A stretch of 64,000 nt of DNA from Bacteroidia bacterium (GCA_033391075.1 JAWPMV010000001.1:5642001-5706000); one strand, 5' to 3'. Shown: positions 52,727 to 62,208, counted from the first letter of the stretch. Program-made: numbers and translations. The notes: generated by a model from the sequence alone, not told the origin.

Positions 52727-53792
52727 GCTGCATCATTTGCAATAACCAGCTTTCCAAAGGATCAATTACGGCTTTTGACAGGCTAAAGTTTTCTTCTGCT
52801 CGTTTTCTTCCGGCAATTCCCATTTTCCGTCTCAAATCTCCATCTTTCAAGAGCCTAATCAGCTTCTTTGCCAGCCCCTCTATATTCCCATCTTCTACTA
52901 CAAAACCGCTTTCCCCATTAGCTACTACTTCTGCCATTGCTGGCGTATCAAAAACTACACAGGGCAGTTCCATAGCCATCGCCTCTATCAAAGCAATACT
53001 GGTTCCTTCTCCTAATTTTGGTGTGAAAAGAAATATACTTGTTCGTGAAAGAGCGGCTTGCACATCTTTCACAAAGCCATGAAATACCACTTCTTTCTCG
53101 AGCCCTCTATCGATACTCATCTGAATCAATTTCTCCCGATCTGGCCCATCTCCCAAAATGTGCAATTGGGCTTCCGGGATTTCCTTCACTACTTTCTCCA
53201 TCGCCATAATAGCTCGGTCAATTCCTTTTACTCCTGCCAGCCTAGCCGACATTCCGATATACAGAGGCTCTTGCTTTTCCGGATAAGCTTTCCAATCGCT
53301 CATTCGGATTCCATTATTCAGGCGGAGGTGCTTCTTTTTCAGTAATATCGGGAAGCTGGAGGTTACGGCATTAAAGGTCGCATGAGAATTGGCGAGAAAA
53401 GCCGTTACGATGCGATCCATATACCATTTATTGAGCCGATTTTGCCCTATTGAATAAGAGACTCCCCTGCGAAAAATCACATGGGAAACCCCACTCATAG
53501 CTGCGATCAACCCAAAAGTCTTCAATTCATGTGAAGCATTCATCATGATCATATCCGGTTGATGTTTTTTTACAATCGACCGAATAGATCGCACGCTAAA
53601 TGGATTTAAGAGGGAACTAAATCGTGCAGAAGAAACTTCAAAAGGGAATCCTTTGTCCAGCAGTCTTTGATGCAAAACTGACTGAGGATAAGCGACCCAT
53701 ATTATCGTAAATCCTCTTTCTTGCAAAGCTTCCCCAACGGTCAAAAACCATTTTTCCCCACCTCCCCAGGATTTAGAGAGGTTGACCATCAT
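52719..53792 (-). CDS. Glycosyltransferase family 4-type protein
   Basis: ~357 residues from ATG 53792 (an upstream TTG at 53816 would add eight). GT-B fold: N-terminal NLSKSWGGGEKWF (glycine-rich acceptor loop). In the C-terminal half, GMSARLAGVKGIDRAI and LHILGDGPDREKL precede the EX7E-type donor motif PKLGEGTSIALIEAMAMELPCVVFDTPA. It probably adds a sugar to lipopolysaccharide core or a surface glycan in the cytosol. It lies between the AspT-type antiporter and another glycosyltransferase, on the same strand. Confidence 0.85.
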   Translation of the reverse strand: MMVNLSKSWGGGEKWFLTVGEALQERGFTIIWVAYPQSVLHQRLLDKGFPFEVSSARFSSLLNPFSVRSIRSIVKKHQPDMIMMNASHELKTFGLIAAMSGVSHVIFRRGVSYSIGQNRLNKWYMDRIVTAFLANSHATFNAVTSSFPILLKKKHLRLNNGIRMSDWKAYPEKQEPLYIGMSARLAGVKGIDRAIMAMEKVVKEIPEAQLHILGDGPDREKLIQMSIDRGLEKEVVFHGFVKDVQAALSRTSIFLFTPKLGEGTSIALIEAMAMELPCVVFDTPAMAEVVANGESGFVVEDGNIEGLAKKLIRLLKDGDLRRKMGIAGRKRAEENFSLSKAVIDPLESWLLQMMQHD

Positions 53793-53974
53793 GAGAGTTG
53801 GAGGAAGAGTTGACAATTTTCGAGAGAATTTTGGGCAAAGCTACGAAAAGGAGGGATAAAGTGCGCCTGGGTTCTTGTGTTCTCGTGTTTATGTAAACTC
53901 TTTGACAAAAGCCAAACTACAAGACTACAAACTGAAAAGCACCTGAATACAAGAACACCTGAACACCTGAATAC

Positions 53975-54727
53975 TCAGGCTCCCCACATTTCCCTCAACT
54001 TCTTATACCGCAAATAAGAGGCATAGGCCGAGATTACAGCAATCTGCAATCCTTTGTATCCATCCAGAAATCCTAGTTGAAACAGATAGCCTTTGAGAAA
54101 TTTAAAGATAGGGGCGAAAAAAACTTTCAGTAGAGAGGCCTTTTTTCCGGCTTCGAATTTTGCCTCAGCGGCATAGGTGGAAAAAGCATGTACCGTTTTA
54201 AGATGTTCTTCCCGATTGGCGATGGTGTAGTGGAGAATGTGAGATTTCAGTTCTTTCACCGGAATATCAGCATTTACCTCAAGTTTATCATGGGGGTTTC
54301 TTCCCGTCCATTTTCCTTTATTTCGGTCCAGGAGTCGTAGTTTTTTGTCGGGATACCAACCCCCAAAACGAATCCATTTTCCGCAATAATTATTTCTCCG
54401 GCGAAAGATATAGGCTTCTCCTGCCCATTTCTCTTTGATCTCTTTTACTTCGGATTGAGCTGCCTCATCCAATGCTTCGTCTGCATCGAGCGAGAGAACC
54501 AGATCATATCTTGCCTGTGTGAGGGCAATATTCTTTTGAGCGACATGTCCTTCGAATGTATGCAAAATAAGCCGGGCTCCATTGGCCCGGCCTATCTCGG
54601 CTGTTTTATCCGTAGAATGAGAATCTACGATCAATATTTCATCTGCAATCTCCGCAACAGAATCCAAACAACGTTGCAGATTCTTTTCTTCATTATAGGT
54701 AATAATGACTACGGAGAGTTTATGCAT
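53975..54727 (-). CDS. Glycosyltransferase family 2, LPS core type (WaaE-like)
   Basis: 250 residues from ATG 54727 (TTG 54733 is less likely). GT-A fold: SVVIITYNEEKNLQRCLDS at the start, DEILIVDSHSTDKT, and the DxD motif LSLDADE near residue 85. NPHDKLEV and the hydrophobic C-terminal region (FKFLKGYLFQLGFLDGYKG) are typical of the WaaE/KdtX-like beta-glucosyltransferases of the LPS core. Downstream of pyk by 8 bp. The 180 bp between this gene and the GT4 gene downstream contain no further gene. Confidence 0.87.
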   Translation of the reverse strand: MHKLSVVIITYNEEKNLQRCLDSVAEIADEILIVDSHSTDKTAEIGRANGARLILHTFEGHVAQKNIALTQARYDLVLSLDADEALDEAAQSEVKEIKEKWAGEAYIFRRRNNYCGKWIRFGGWYPDKKLRLLDRNKGKWTGRNPHDKLEVNADIPVKELKSHILHYTIANREEHLKTVHAFSTYAAEAKFEAGKKASLLKVFFAPIFKFLKGYLFQLGFLDGYKGLQIAVISAYASYLRYKKLREMWGA

Positions 54728-54735
54728 AGGCAAAA

Positions 54736-56190
54736 TTAACTCCTAATATCGCCTTTCTGGCGGACTTTACTAATCTTGATCATATTGGTGAGCCCATGAT
54801 CATGCAAAGGCATACTACCGGTATTGATCATGACATCTCCGGGATTTACGAGTTCTTCCTTTTTGAGAATTTCGTGTACATCCTGAATCGTATCATCCGT
54901 ACTTACTGTTTTATCATAATGGAAAGCTCGGATTCCCCAAACCAAATTTAGTTGGGCAAGCAATTGACGATTGCTGGTGAAGGCATAGATAAAGGCCTTG
55001 GGTCTACAACGGGAAAGCTGAATAGCTGTATATCCCGAGCGTGTCATGGCCAATAAAGCCGCTCCATCCGTTTCCTGAGCCAGTTTACAGGCGGTAACAA
55101 TGATGGAAGTACTCAATTGCTCTGCATAAGCCGGAAGGGTATCCATGTTACGATAGTAAATGGAATCGTCTTCCTTTTCTACACTCTTCAAAATTCTATC
55201 CATACTGGAAACCACACGGGTCGGGTGCTTTCCAACAGAAGTCTCACCACTTAACATCACCGCATCAGCTCCATCCACCAAGGCATTCGCTACATCATTG
55301 GCCTCTGCACGGGTAGGACGAATATTTTCAGTCATGGTCTCCATCACCTGAGTTGCCAGGATCACTGGTTTACCCGCTTTATTGGATTTCTTGATGATGC
55401 GTTTTTGCCAGGCGGGAAGTTCTTCCATAGGAATTTCAACTCCCAGGTCTCCCCTGGCTACCATGAGTCCGTCAGCCGCCTCGATAATCTCATCCAGATT
55501 TTCCAGGGCTTCCGGCTTTTCTATTTTAGCAATTACCTTGCTGACTCCATTCTTCAAACGGATAAGTTCTTTCAACAATTTGATGTCATCTGCTGAACGA
55601 ACGAAAGACAAAGCCACCCAATCCACGTCATGTTTGATCGCAAAATCAATGTCTTTAAAGTCCTTCTCCGTAATAGTCGGGATAGAAATATTTGTCTCCG
55701 GCAAGTTGACCCCTTTTCGACTTTGGATCAGGCTTCCGGCATTGACTTTGATTTTAACCCGATTTTTATTGTTGGTCTCAATGACCTTGCATTCTACTTT
55801 TCCATCATCAATCAAAACGGTGTCTCCTACACTCACATCGATGGCAAAGGATTCATACTGAATCGGCAGGACATTTCCTTTATGCTCTTCCGTATCTGTT
55901 CGAATAGTCAGAACATCTCCGGATTTTACTTTTACAGGTTCATTTAGGTTCCCAATTCTAATTTTGGGTCCCTGCAAATCTTGCAGAACAGTTATATGGG
56001 CACCGTTCTTTTTGTTGATATCCCGAACCATATTCAGGGATTTCTCATGCGTCTCATGATCGGCATGTGAAAAGTTAAGCCTAGCGACGTCCATACCCGC
56101 TTTAGCCATTTCCAATAGGGTTTTTGGATCAGAACAAGCCGGCCCAATGGTAGCAACGATTTTGGTTCTTCTTAGATGAAAAAATGCCAA
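54736..56190 (-). CDS. pyk: Pyruvate kinase
   Basis: 484 residues. Converts phosphoenolpyruvate and ADP to pyruvate and ATP, the last step of glycolysis. KIVATIGPA start, DVARLNFSH, QDLQGPKIRIG and the signature IAKIEKPEALENLDEIIEAADGLMVARGDLGVE are all present, followed by ATQVMETM and NDVANALVDGADAVMLSGE. The full barrel, B-domain (~68-165) and C-domain are present. It starts at TTG 56190; no ATG occurs before the conserved start. Divergent from acpP over a 438-bp intergenic region. Two glycosyltransferases follow closely and may be co-transcribed. Confidence 0.96.
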   Translation of the reverse strand: MAFFHLRRTKIVATIGPACSDPKTLLEMAKAGMDVARLNFSHADHETHEKSLNMVRDINKKNGAHITVLQDLQGPKIRIGNLNEPVKVKSGDVLTIRTDTEEHKGNVLPIQYESFAIDVSVGDTVLIDDGKVECKVIETNNKNRVKIKVNAGSLIQSRKGVNLPETNISIPTITEKDFKDIDFAIKHDVDWVALSFVRSADDIKLLKELIRLKNGVSKVIAKIEKPEALENLDEIIEAADGLMVARGDLGVEIPMEELPAWQKRIIKKSNKAGKPVILATQVMETMTENIRPTRAEANDVANALVDGADAVMLSGETSVGKHPTRVVSSMDRILKSVEKEDDSIYYRNMDTLPAYAEQLSTSIIVTACKLAQETDGAALLAMTRSGYTAIQLSRCRPKAFIYAFTSNRQLLAQLNLVWGIRAFHYDKTVSTDDTIQDVHEILKKEELVNPGDVMINTGSMPLHDHGLTNMIKISKVRQKGDIRS

Positions 56191-56542
56191 GATAAATAGG
56201 ATTAAATAATGTGAGTGCTAATAAATATGATAAGAGCGCAATTTTGGGAAGCGGGAATTGACTTATAGATCTTTATAAAAGATAAAATTAGCCGAGGGCA
56301 ATTTTGCAAGTTTTTTTGTCATTTAACAAGTAGAGAATTGATTTTTTGCAAATAATAACAGGAAAAAACCAATATTGTGCCGAAATGGAAACCAGGCTTT
56401 TCTTTCAAAAATCTTTTCGGGTCCATTCTTAGCTCAAAATTACATAAGCAAATCCCTGATTTTCAGATACTTAATATTTAAGTCATAATTACGATTTTAG
56501 TAGGCAAGTGCTACGAAAGAGCAAATTAAAGCGGGATAAAGC

Positions 56543-56571
56543 TTGTGTGTATGTAAAAAGTATTATATTTG
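56543..56571 (+). promoter_or_regulatory. acpP promoter, Bacteroidetes type
   Basis: -33 TTG at 56543-56545 and -7 TATATTTG (TAnnTTTG) at 56564-56571, 18-bp spacer, ~57 bp upstream of the acpP ATG. The rest of 56191-56628 shows no gene; the pyk promoter must lie there, but I could not place it. Confidence 0.75.
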
Positions 56572-56628
56572 CCCCGTCTTTTAAAACAGACTTAACGTAC
56601 TGATTATTACCTTAAAATAGTAAAGAAA

Positions 56629-56868
56629 ATGTCAAGCATTGCAGAGAAAGTAACAGAAATTATTGTTGACAAGCTAGGTGTTGAAGCTTCTGAGGTTACT
56701 CCTGAAGCTAGCTTCGCCAATGATCTGGGTGCAGATTCTCTTGATACTGTAGAATTGATCATGGAATTTGAGAAAGAATTTAACCTCAGCATTCCTGATG
56801 AAGCAGCAGAAAAGATCGTTACAGTAGGAGACTCTATCAAATACCTCGAAGAAAACGCTACTGCTTAA
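56629..56868 (+). CDS. acpP: Acyl carrier protein
   Basis: 79-residue housekeeping ACP, which carries growing fatty acyl chains on phosphopantetheine. The attachment motif [15 protein letters not shown] is typical, with the modified Ser in DSL; the acidic four-helix layout and length are normal. In many Bacteroidetes acpP is followed by fabF and rnc; here rnc follows after 384 bp and no fabF is present between. A strong TAnnTTTG promoter lies upstream. Confidence 0.97.
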   Translation: MSSIAEKVTEIIVDKLGVEASEVTPEASFANDLGADSLDTVELIMEFEKEFNLSIPDEAAEKIVTVGDSIKYLEENATA

Positions 56869-57252
56869 GGCAAGCGCGATTCTTTTAGATCAACAAATAA
56901 GTCTCTTTATTCCATACGACAAATCTTTACACTCCCAAGCCATCTTGTTAGCACAAATACTCTCATAAGCCTCGCTTGTGCCCAATGAGTTAATCTTTTC
57001 TGTTGACAGGTGAAAAGCCCCCCGGAGTTGTTAAATGTAGTCGTAAGAAGCTGAGCAAGCCCCTGCAAAGCCTGATCAAAATCGTATCAGGAAGCAAATA
57101 GAACGTATATTAAAACACTTATAGGTCATCCTTTCTTTCGCAGAAGGGATGACTTTGTTTTTAGGCGAAACTGCTCCAATCCTTATTTTTGGAAAATTTC
57201 CAATACATTTTGTATTTTGCATACGTAGATTTGTAGCGTTGGGAATCTCCTT
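56869..57252. other. Intergenic region where fabF would be expected
   Basis: 384 bp without a credible gene. I could not find a fabF fragment in any frame. A weak hairpin-like segment (GTCATCCTTTCTTTCGCAGA / AGGGATGAC) is at ~57127-57152, and the region near 57200-57220 (AATACATTTTGTATTTTGC) could hold an rnc promoter. Confidence 0.5.
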
Positions 57253-58011
57253 ATGATCAGTATTCGCCAATTTTATAACCTTAACTTTTCTAAAGACAAG
57301 CCTTTTGTAAGGCAGATCAAGTTGATCTCGGGTTTTACACCCAAGGAAATCTTCTTGTACAGACTCGCATTGACCCATAGTTCTTCTATTCAAAAGAATA
57401 AAAGATCTGACACGAACAGGGGACTGGAAACAGCAAGAGGTTGTAATGAAAGATTGGAATTTCTGGGTGACTCTATCCTGGATTCTGTGATTGCCGAATA
57501 CCTTTTCAAGATCTATCCATTCAAGGATGAAGGCTTTCTGACCGAAATGCGGTCCAAAATCGTGAACCGCAAATCCCTCAATGAAATCTGTCGCAAACTC
57601 AGCATTGATTCCCTGATTCAGCACAAACAAAGTGGATCGGTAAACGAATCTATGTACGGAGATGCACTGGAAGCTTTTATAGGTGCCGTTTATCTGGATC
57701 TGGGTTATCTCAATACCAAATATTTCGTATACAATCGCATCATTGAGCCCTATATTCATCTGCATTCCGTAGAAAATCAGATCATCAGCTATAAAAACAA
57801 GCTGATTGAGCATGTGCAGAAAACCAAAATGGGTATGCTGATCTTCGAGGTGATTGGTGAATTAGGAGATGGGCGAAATAAAACCTTCCGTATTCAGGCG
57901 AAAGTAGGAGAAAAAGTCCTCGGGACCGGGGAAGGGAAAAATAAAAAATCTGCTGAACAAAGAGCCTCTGAAGATGCCCTGCATAAATTGCAGCTTATTC
58001 CCCAGGTCTAA
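57253..58011 (+). CDS. rnc: Ribonuclease III
   Basis: 252 residues. Cleaves double-stranded RNA in rRNA and mRNA maturation. The RNase III signature ERLEFLGDSILDSVIAEYLF is complete, with the second acidic pair in YGDALEAFIGAVYLD. A C-terminal double-stranded-RNA-binding domain follows (~178-248; KNKLIEHVQKT, GEGKNKKSAEQRASEDAL). A normal Bacteroidetes-type enzyme. Its stop overlaps the convergent lipoprotein gene at 58008-58011. Confidence 0.95.
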   Translation: MISIRQFYNLNFSKDKPFVRQIKLISGFTPKEIFLYRLALTHSSSIQKNKRSDTNRGLETARGCNERLEFLGDSILDSVIAEYLFKIYPFKDEGFLTEMRSKIVNRKSLNEICRKLSIDSLIQHKQSGSVNESMYGDALEAFIGAVYLDLGYLNTKYFVYNRIIEPYIHLHSVENQIISYKNKLIEHVQKTKMGMLIFEVIGELGDGRNKTFRIQAKVGEKVLGTGEGKNKKSAEQRASEDALHKLQLIPQV

Positions 58012-58460
58012 CGCACCAATATCAAGGTATCTGAACTTACCTCTTCACTCCAGTTTCCCGCACGATCCTGTACTTTTACTTTGTAGACGATTTCCTCTAC
58101 CTCATCATTACTCAGCATAAAAGGACTTCCCAGATCTATTCTGAATCTTCCCTGTATATGGACTTCTATTCCTTCAGGGGCCAATGGGGGAATGTGATAC
58201 CAATCTGCTTCTTCCAGTCTGCTATCTTTAATCCATAAGCTCTTTTGATCCGGCGATGAATATCCCAGGTCTCCATTTGCATCCTCATAATCCAGATAGA
58301 GAAATAAAGAATCCTGGAACTCTACCAGGCTATCCTGAGATAGATGGATCTGATGGAGTATCGGCACAGGATCAAATGGCCCGATAGGCGCTGGCCTTTC
58401 GCAGGACCAACTAGCAATCAAACAAGTCCAAAAGAGAATATGTACCCAGGCTTTTTTCAT
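58008..58460 (-). CDS. Lipoprotein with Ig-like/cadherin-like beta fold, unknown function
   Basis: 150 residues from ATG 58460 (TTG 58463 also possible); the ATG overlaps the previous stop as TGATG. Lipoprotein box SWSC. The mature part is beta-rich with a DxNGDLGY-type segment (DYEDANGDLGYSSPDQ) seen in Bacteroidetes surface proteins of the DUF-type Ig family, and ends VYKVKVQDRAGNWSE. Last gene of the five-gene operon running 62208 to 58008; probably a surface-exposed structural or binding component. Confidence 0.75.
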   Translation of the reverse strand: MKKAWVHILFWTCLIASWSCERPAPIGPFDPVPILHQIHLSQDSLVEFQDSLFLYLDYEDANGDLGYSSPDQKSLWIKDSRLEEADWYHIPPLAPEGIEVHIQGRFRIDLGSPFMLSNDEVEEIVYKVKVQDRAGNWSEEVSSDTLILVR

Positions 58461-59413
58461 CAAAATCTTTTAAAGGAAAAAATCTCTTTGATATAATCAG
58501 GACTATCCGCTCCCGGAATCCATAGAAATTTACCGCTTTCAGGGTCTCTGAGTCTCAGATGCATAAAAACTCTTTTTCCGGCCTCATAATCTGCTAATTG
58601 AAGCGAAGCCTGATGCGAGAAAATCGCTTCTTCCCCTTCGAAACCTGCTCCGCTTATTTGATTGCCTGTAGACAGGCTTATTCCATTGATCTCGCGAAAA
58701 TCATCCACCTCATAAGTGAGATATAGTTTAGCCAGTATCTCCTGATTATTTGCGGCATCATCCTGTATGCTAAACCAGAGACTTAAGTCTGAAACCGTAG
58801 CAGGGATCAGAACAGCACCATTGCCCCCATCGCGGGAAAGCGCTGCTGTCGTATTATCAGCAAAGCCCTGCATTCCTTTCACATAAGGATTGATTTTACC
58901 TTCTTCTGCTATATTTCCGAATACATCAGGAGCTCCTTTATCAATCCACTCCTGAATCATTCGCAAATACATATCTCTATTTTCCTCCCAATCTGAGTCT
59001 GGATCAAGCGCCAAAGGCATAATGCCTGACTGTCCATCTATGTCTCTATTCAAACGTTCCCAAAGCACCGAATTAGCTGATTCGAACGGCAAGACTCTGT
59101 AGCTAAAATTTCCTCCCGGATCATTCTTGATAATGGGATGATAGACCAGGGTATTATAGGCACTTTCTATTTGGCGAAAGTCGGGTTCGAATTGACCATC
59201 ATGACAACCGGCATTGGCGCAAGTGGGAGCAAACACATCTCTATGCAGTTGAGCAAAACTTCCAGCTTTCAGGACCAGGCCATCATCTGCACTTAGGCTC
59301 AGGGTATCTCCAAAAGCTGCATAGGGATTATCAGGCACCACCTTATCAGAGGTACATGCAGCAATAAAGAGGATAGCCAGGAGGAATAGCCCAAATTGAA
59401 ATTTTGTATCCAT
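58460..59413 (-). CDS. Lipoprotein with c-type-cytochrome-like heme motif
   Basis: 317 residues from ATG 59413 (longer upstream frame lacks a signal peptide). Lipoprotein box IAAC near residue 20. CANAGCHDG around residue 65 is a C-x4-CH heme-binding motif used by cytochrome-like modules in Bacteroidetes and Planctomycetes. A second part (~150-317) is beta-rich and unrecognised. MPLALDPDSDWEENRDMYLRMIQEWIDKGAP is typical of the DUF1549/DUF1588-type cytochrome region that sits beside DUF1501 proteins, as here. Likely periplasmic or surface redox partner of the DUF1501-like protein upstream. Confidence 0.78.
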   Translation of the reverse strand: MDTKFQFGLFLLAILFIAACTSDKVVPDNPYAAFGDTLSLSADDGLVLKAGSFAQLHRDVFAPTCANAGCHDGQFEPDFRQIESAYNTLVYHPIIKNDPGGNFSYRVLPFESANSVLWERLNRDIDGQSGIMPLALDPDSDWEENRDMYLRMIQEWIDKGAPDVFGNIAEEGKINPYVKGMQGFADNTTAALSRDGGNGAVLIPATVSDLSLWFSIQDDAANNQEILAKLYLTYEVDDFREINGISLSTGNQISGAGFEGEEAIFSHQASLQLADYEAGKRVFMHLRLRDPESGKFLWIPGADSPDYIKEIFSFKRF

Positions 59414-59414
59414 A

Positions 59415-60749
59415 TCACATCCTGTCATACCAACTTTTTGCAGCCGAGTCAATAAAACCTTTTCCCATAACCGCATCTTTCACCCCTAAAATATCTGCTA
59501 CAGTAGGAACCAGATCTGCGTTCATGCCAATGGGTCGATTTTCATCTCCCAATTCAAGCCCCTGCGGTACATCCTTTCCTACCATCATCCCAAAAATTCG
59601 ATGGGCATTTTCATCCGAATGATCATAAGCAAACCAGTCATTCTCATCCCGAATCGGATTGGGATCCAGATTACGTCCGCATTCCGGACTTAGCAATAAA
59701 ACGGTTTCATCCGCCATCTCAGGAATCTCGCGCTGTATATAATCCCATAAAAAACCTACGGCATGATCCGCCCGATGCAATTGCTTCAGATATTCTGTGA
59801 AGTTGCTATGGCAGATATCTGCATTTTCCAGATTGATCAGGAGCAGATTGGGTTTAAAACGAGCCATCACTTCACAGGCATAACCAATAGTCCTTAGGTC
59901 AGGATTGTCCCGAACCAATGGCTGAATGATCTGTCGATTCTTTTTCTTTTCAAACAGATCTTTCAGGAAACTATGAATCTCCTCCTGTTCCTCTTCTGTA
60001 TTCTGAATTCCCCGCATTGGACTTGCTTCTAATTGAAAACGACTGTCCAGAAAAAATTTCATTTTTGAAATAGGATCCATTTCAAATTCCGGATGAAAGC
60101 CTTCGCTGAGAGAAAGGTGCTGGGTGCCCTCTTCTGAAAAGGTAATGGAAGGTGCAAGAAAATTTGCTCCATAAGCAGCTCCATAGTCCGGATGCTCACT
60201 GGCATTGAGCAAAGGCACAGAATTACCAATTCCACTTCCTACAAACCAGACTTTACTCGCAGGAAATCCTCCATGCCTCCGAATGTATTCAAACATGGTC
60301 GGATAAACCGGCCTTTGCTTTAAACCCTGTGTACTGAAATTTGCTCCCTGCACACATACATTCAAGCCCCCATAATGGGCCACATGTTGGGTGCGCATCT
60401 CTCTAAATAACACGCCTTGCTCTTGCAAAGATCTAGTAAGAAGTGGCGCAATGGGATGTTCTCCCGGACGAGTTCCGTCCGTTCCAAAGGCAACCTTTTC
60501 ATCTGGTAATGCTCCAGAGAAGAGATTCGGAAGAATATTGCCGGGAATATCCTCATTCTGGCTGCCGGACAGGTAACGTTGAAGTACCGATTCCTGTTGC
60601 CGAATTCCCCCGCCAAAAATCACCACGACCACATGATTGGCCCTGACGTTTTGAGTTTTGGCAAACAATCGTCCAGAAGGTAAGATAAAGGGTGCGCCGA
60701 TCGCAGCAGCCCCAAGCAGGGATGATTTGAAAAATTGCCTCCTTTTCAT
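59415..60749 (-). CDS. DUF1501-like protein with Tat signal (alkaline-phosphatase fold)
   Basis: 444 residues. The N-terminus MKRRQFFKSSLLG is a twin-arginine signal, so the folded protein is exported by Tat. The rest resembles DUF1501/sulfatase-superfamily proteins: VVVVIFGGGIRQQES, ENADICHSNFTEYLKQLHRADHAVGFLWDYI, TVLLLSPECGRN and a terminal MNADLVPTVADILGV. Metal-ligand Asp/His residues of the alkaline-phosphatase fold are plausible (AYDHSDENAHRIF). DUF1501 genes are often paired with DUF1549/1553 cytochrome genes, matching the gene just downstream. Only 1-4 bp separate it from its neighbours. Function unknown. Confidence 0.8.
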   Translation of the reverse strand: MKRRQFFKSSLLGAAAIGAPFILPSGRLFAKTQNVRANHVVVVIFGGGIRQQESVLQRYLSGSQNEDIPGNILPNLFSGALPDEKVAFGTDGTRPGEHPIAPLLTRSLQEQGVLFREMRTQHVAHYGGLNVCVQGANFSTQGLKQRPVYPTMFEYIRRHGGFPASKVWFVGSGIGNSVPLLNASEHPDYGAAYGANFLAPSITFSEEGTQHLSLSEGFHPEFEMDPISKMKFFLDSRFQLEASPMRGIQNTEEEQEEIHSFLKDLFEKKKNRQIIQPLVRDNPDLRTIGYACEVMARFKPNLLLINLENADICHSNFTEYLKQLHRADHAVGFLWDYIQREIPEMADETVLLLSPECGRNLDPNPIRDENDWFAYDHSDENAHRIFGMMVGKDVPQGLELGDENRPIGMNADLVPTVADILGVKDAVMGKGFIDSAAKSWYDRM

Positions 60750-60752
60750 TTC

Positions 60753-61262
60753 CTAGTAAAACTGATATTCATCTGATAGAGCAAAAGTTGTATAAATAAT
60801 ATGAGGTTCTAATTGGGGTCTGGCTTCGATGAAATTACTCATGAAGATGAGTTCTGCTTGTGTAGGTTGGCGAATGAGAAAACGGACATAGGCTTCCTGA
60901 ATAAAAGCATTGATATCCTCTCGCATCTCCTCCATAGTGGGTACATTCGCCGCTGGATTCCGCATAAAACTTCCAATGACCATTCGCTTTGCAAGGCTTT
61001 TATCTCCAATTGAAGCAATCGCTTCCTCTATTTCTTGTAATTCTGCAGGATTTATCGCTTCCTGGAAAATATTGGTATGCAAAACCGCTATATACTGACT
61101 CATGCTTTTGAGCTGAGTTTTTTCTGTGCCCTCTCCCTCCACTTCGACCTGATTCAAACCATATACATAGTGATCATCCTGAGGTTTACATCCCCCTGCT
61201 ATCCATGCTCCCAGGCAAAGGAAACATATGAGCTTATATGTCCTTACTTTAAAAACCTGCAT
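60753..61262 (-). CDS. Small lipoprotein, unknown function
   Basis: 169 residues, lipoprotein box AGGC. The helical mature part has YVRFLIRQPTQAELIFMSNFIE, reminiscent of the repeated helical modules in the gene upstream (61249), which begins FINRAFIDLIGREALDSEME. This may be a shortened paralogue or partner. It overlaps the upstream gene by 14 bp and precedes the DUF1501-like gene by 3 bp, so it is firmly in the operon. Confidence 0.75.
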   Translation of the reverse strand: MQVFKVRTYKLICFLCLGAWIAGGCKPQDDHYVYGLNQVEVEGEGTEKTQLKSMSQYIAVLHTNIFQEAINPAELQEIEEAIASIGDKSLAKRMVIGSFMRNPAANVPTMEEMREDINAFIQEAYVRFLIRQPTQAELIFMSNFIEARPQLEPHIIYTTFALSDEYQFY

Positions 61263-62208
61263 AGTCTTCTGTTATCATGATCATCCGCTGCAACTGTTCA
61301 TAATCCTGCTCCACATATAAGACCGGCAGTAATTCCATCATTTCTTCATGGCTCGCCCTGCGTCCAAGAAAGGATAGGAAATCGGCCTGTATACAAGCCT
61401 CATGAAATTCACGGGAATTGGTCAGTACCTCGGCATACTCTCTTTTACTTTGACAATTCTCTCCGAGGACTATTCGCGAGCGATTGTATTCTATCACATC
61501 AAATCCAGCCTCAAACTCAGCATCTGTAGGAAAGCGGAAAAAGAGATCATCGAAAGTTGCATTTACATAATTGAAGCTCCCCATATTGATCTCATCATAA
61601 ATCTCATTATAGATCATTCGCCGATGTAATTCGGCGAGGGACAGACGAGAGGCTTCTATTTCCACAGGTGCCTTCAGAAGGGCTTGTAATTTCAGGATTT
61701 CCTGATTGGCGAAAGACATACCGATCTCATTTCCCAAGAGAGAATCCTTGACATATTTTTGTTCCAGTTGAGCAATATCAAAAGCGATTTCATCATCGGC
61801 TTCTCCTTCAATGATGCGAGCCTTGGCCCGTACATATAATTGCCATGCCCATGCCTGCCGATAAGAGATGCCTCCACTCCTTTCTGTAGTATCCTGTTGA
61901 AGTTTCAGAAGAAAAGTATCGATTGCCAATGGATGAAGTTCTCTCAATTGGAGATAGTTCAACTCCTTTTCCATCTCACTATCCAGGGCCTCTCTTCCAA
62001 TAAGATCAATAAAAGCCCGATTGATGAAATTCATGACCGTCAGTTCATGGACCCCCGAATAAGGCGGAGGAGTATTATCAGGCACAAAGACCATTTCTCC
62101 CGTTTCCTGGCAGGCCCCAAAAAGAAAGCACAATAATATAATTGAATATCTGTTCAATTTCTTTCGGTTTTTCGAACAATCCAATTTGTAAAAAAGACAG
62201 GAACCCAC
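61249..62208 (-). CDS. Helical lipoprotein, DUF1549/DUF1800-like organisation, unknown function
   Basis: Up to 319 residues. The frame opens at GTG 62208, but the true start may be a later TTG because the signal (SIILLCFLFGAC) begins at ~residue 21. Lipobox FGAC. The mature protein is helical; NFINRAFIDLIGREALDSEMEKEL and DLFFRFPTDAEFEAGFD look like the repeated LLGRxPT-type module of DUF1549/DUF1800 proteins. First gene of the five-gene surface operon ending at 58008. Role unknown; by analogy with planctomycete-type clusters it may process polymers together with the DUF1501-like protein. Confidence 0.72.
   Translation of the reverse strand: MGSCLFYKLDCSKNRKKLNRYSIILLCFLFGACQETGEMVFVPDNTPPPYSGVHELTVMNFINRAFIDLIGREALDSEMEKELNYLQLRELHPLAIDTFLLKLQQDTTERSGGISYRQAWAWQLYVRAKARIIEGEADDEIAFDIAQLEQKYVKDSLLGNEIGMSFANQEILKLQALLKAPVEIEASRLSLAELHRRMIYNEIYDEINMGSFNYVNATFDDLFFRFPTDAEFEAGFDVIEYNRSRIVLGENCQSKREYAEVLTNSREFHEACIQADFLSFLGRRASHEEMMELLPVLYVEQDYEQLQRMIMITEDYAGF

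Noticed and set aside
55382-55861. 159-codon open frame on the plus strand
   Set aside because: Antisense to the pyk signature region.
57076-57813. 245-codon open frame on the minus strand
   Set aside because: Antisense to rnc; not a fabF remnant.
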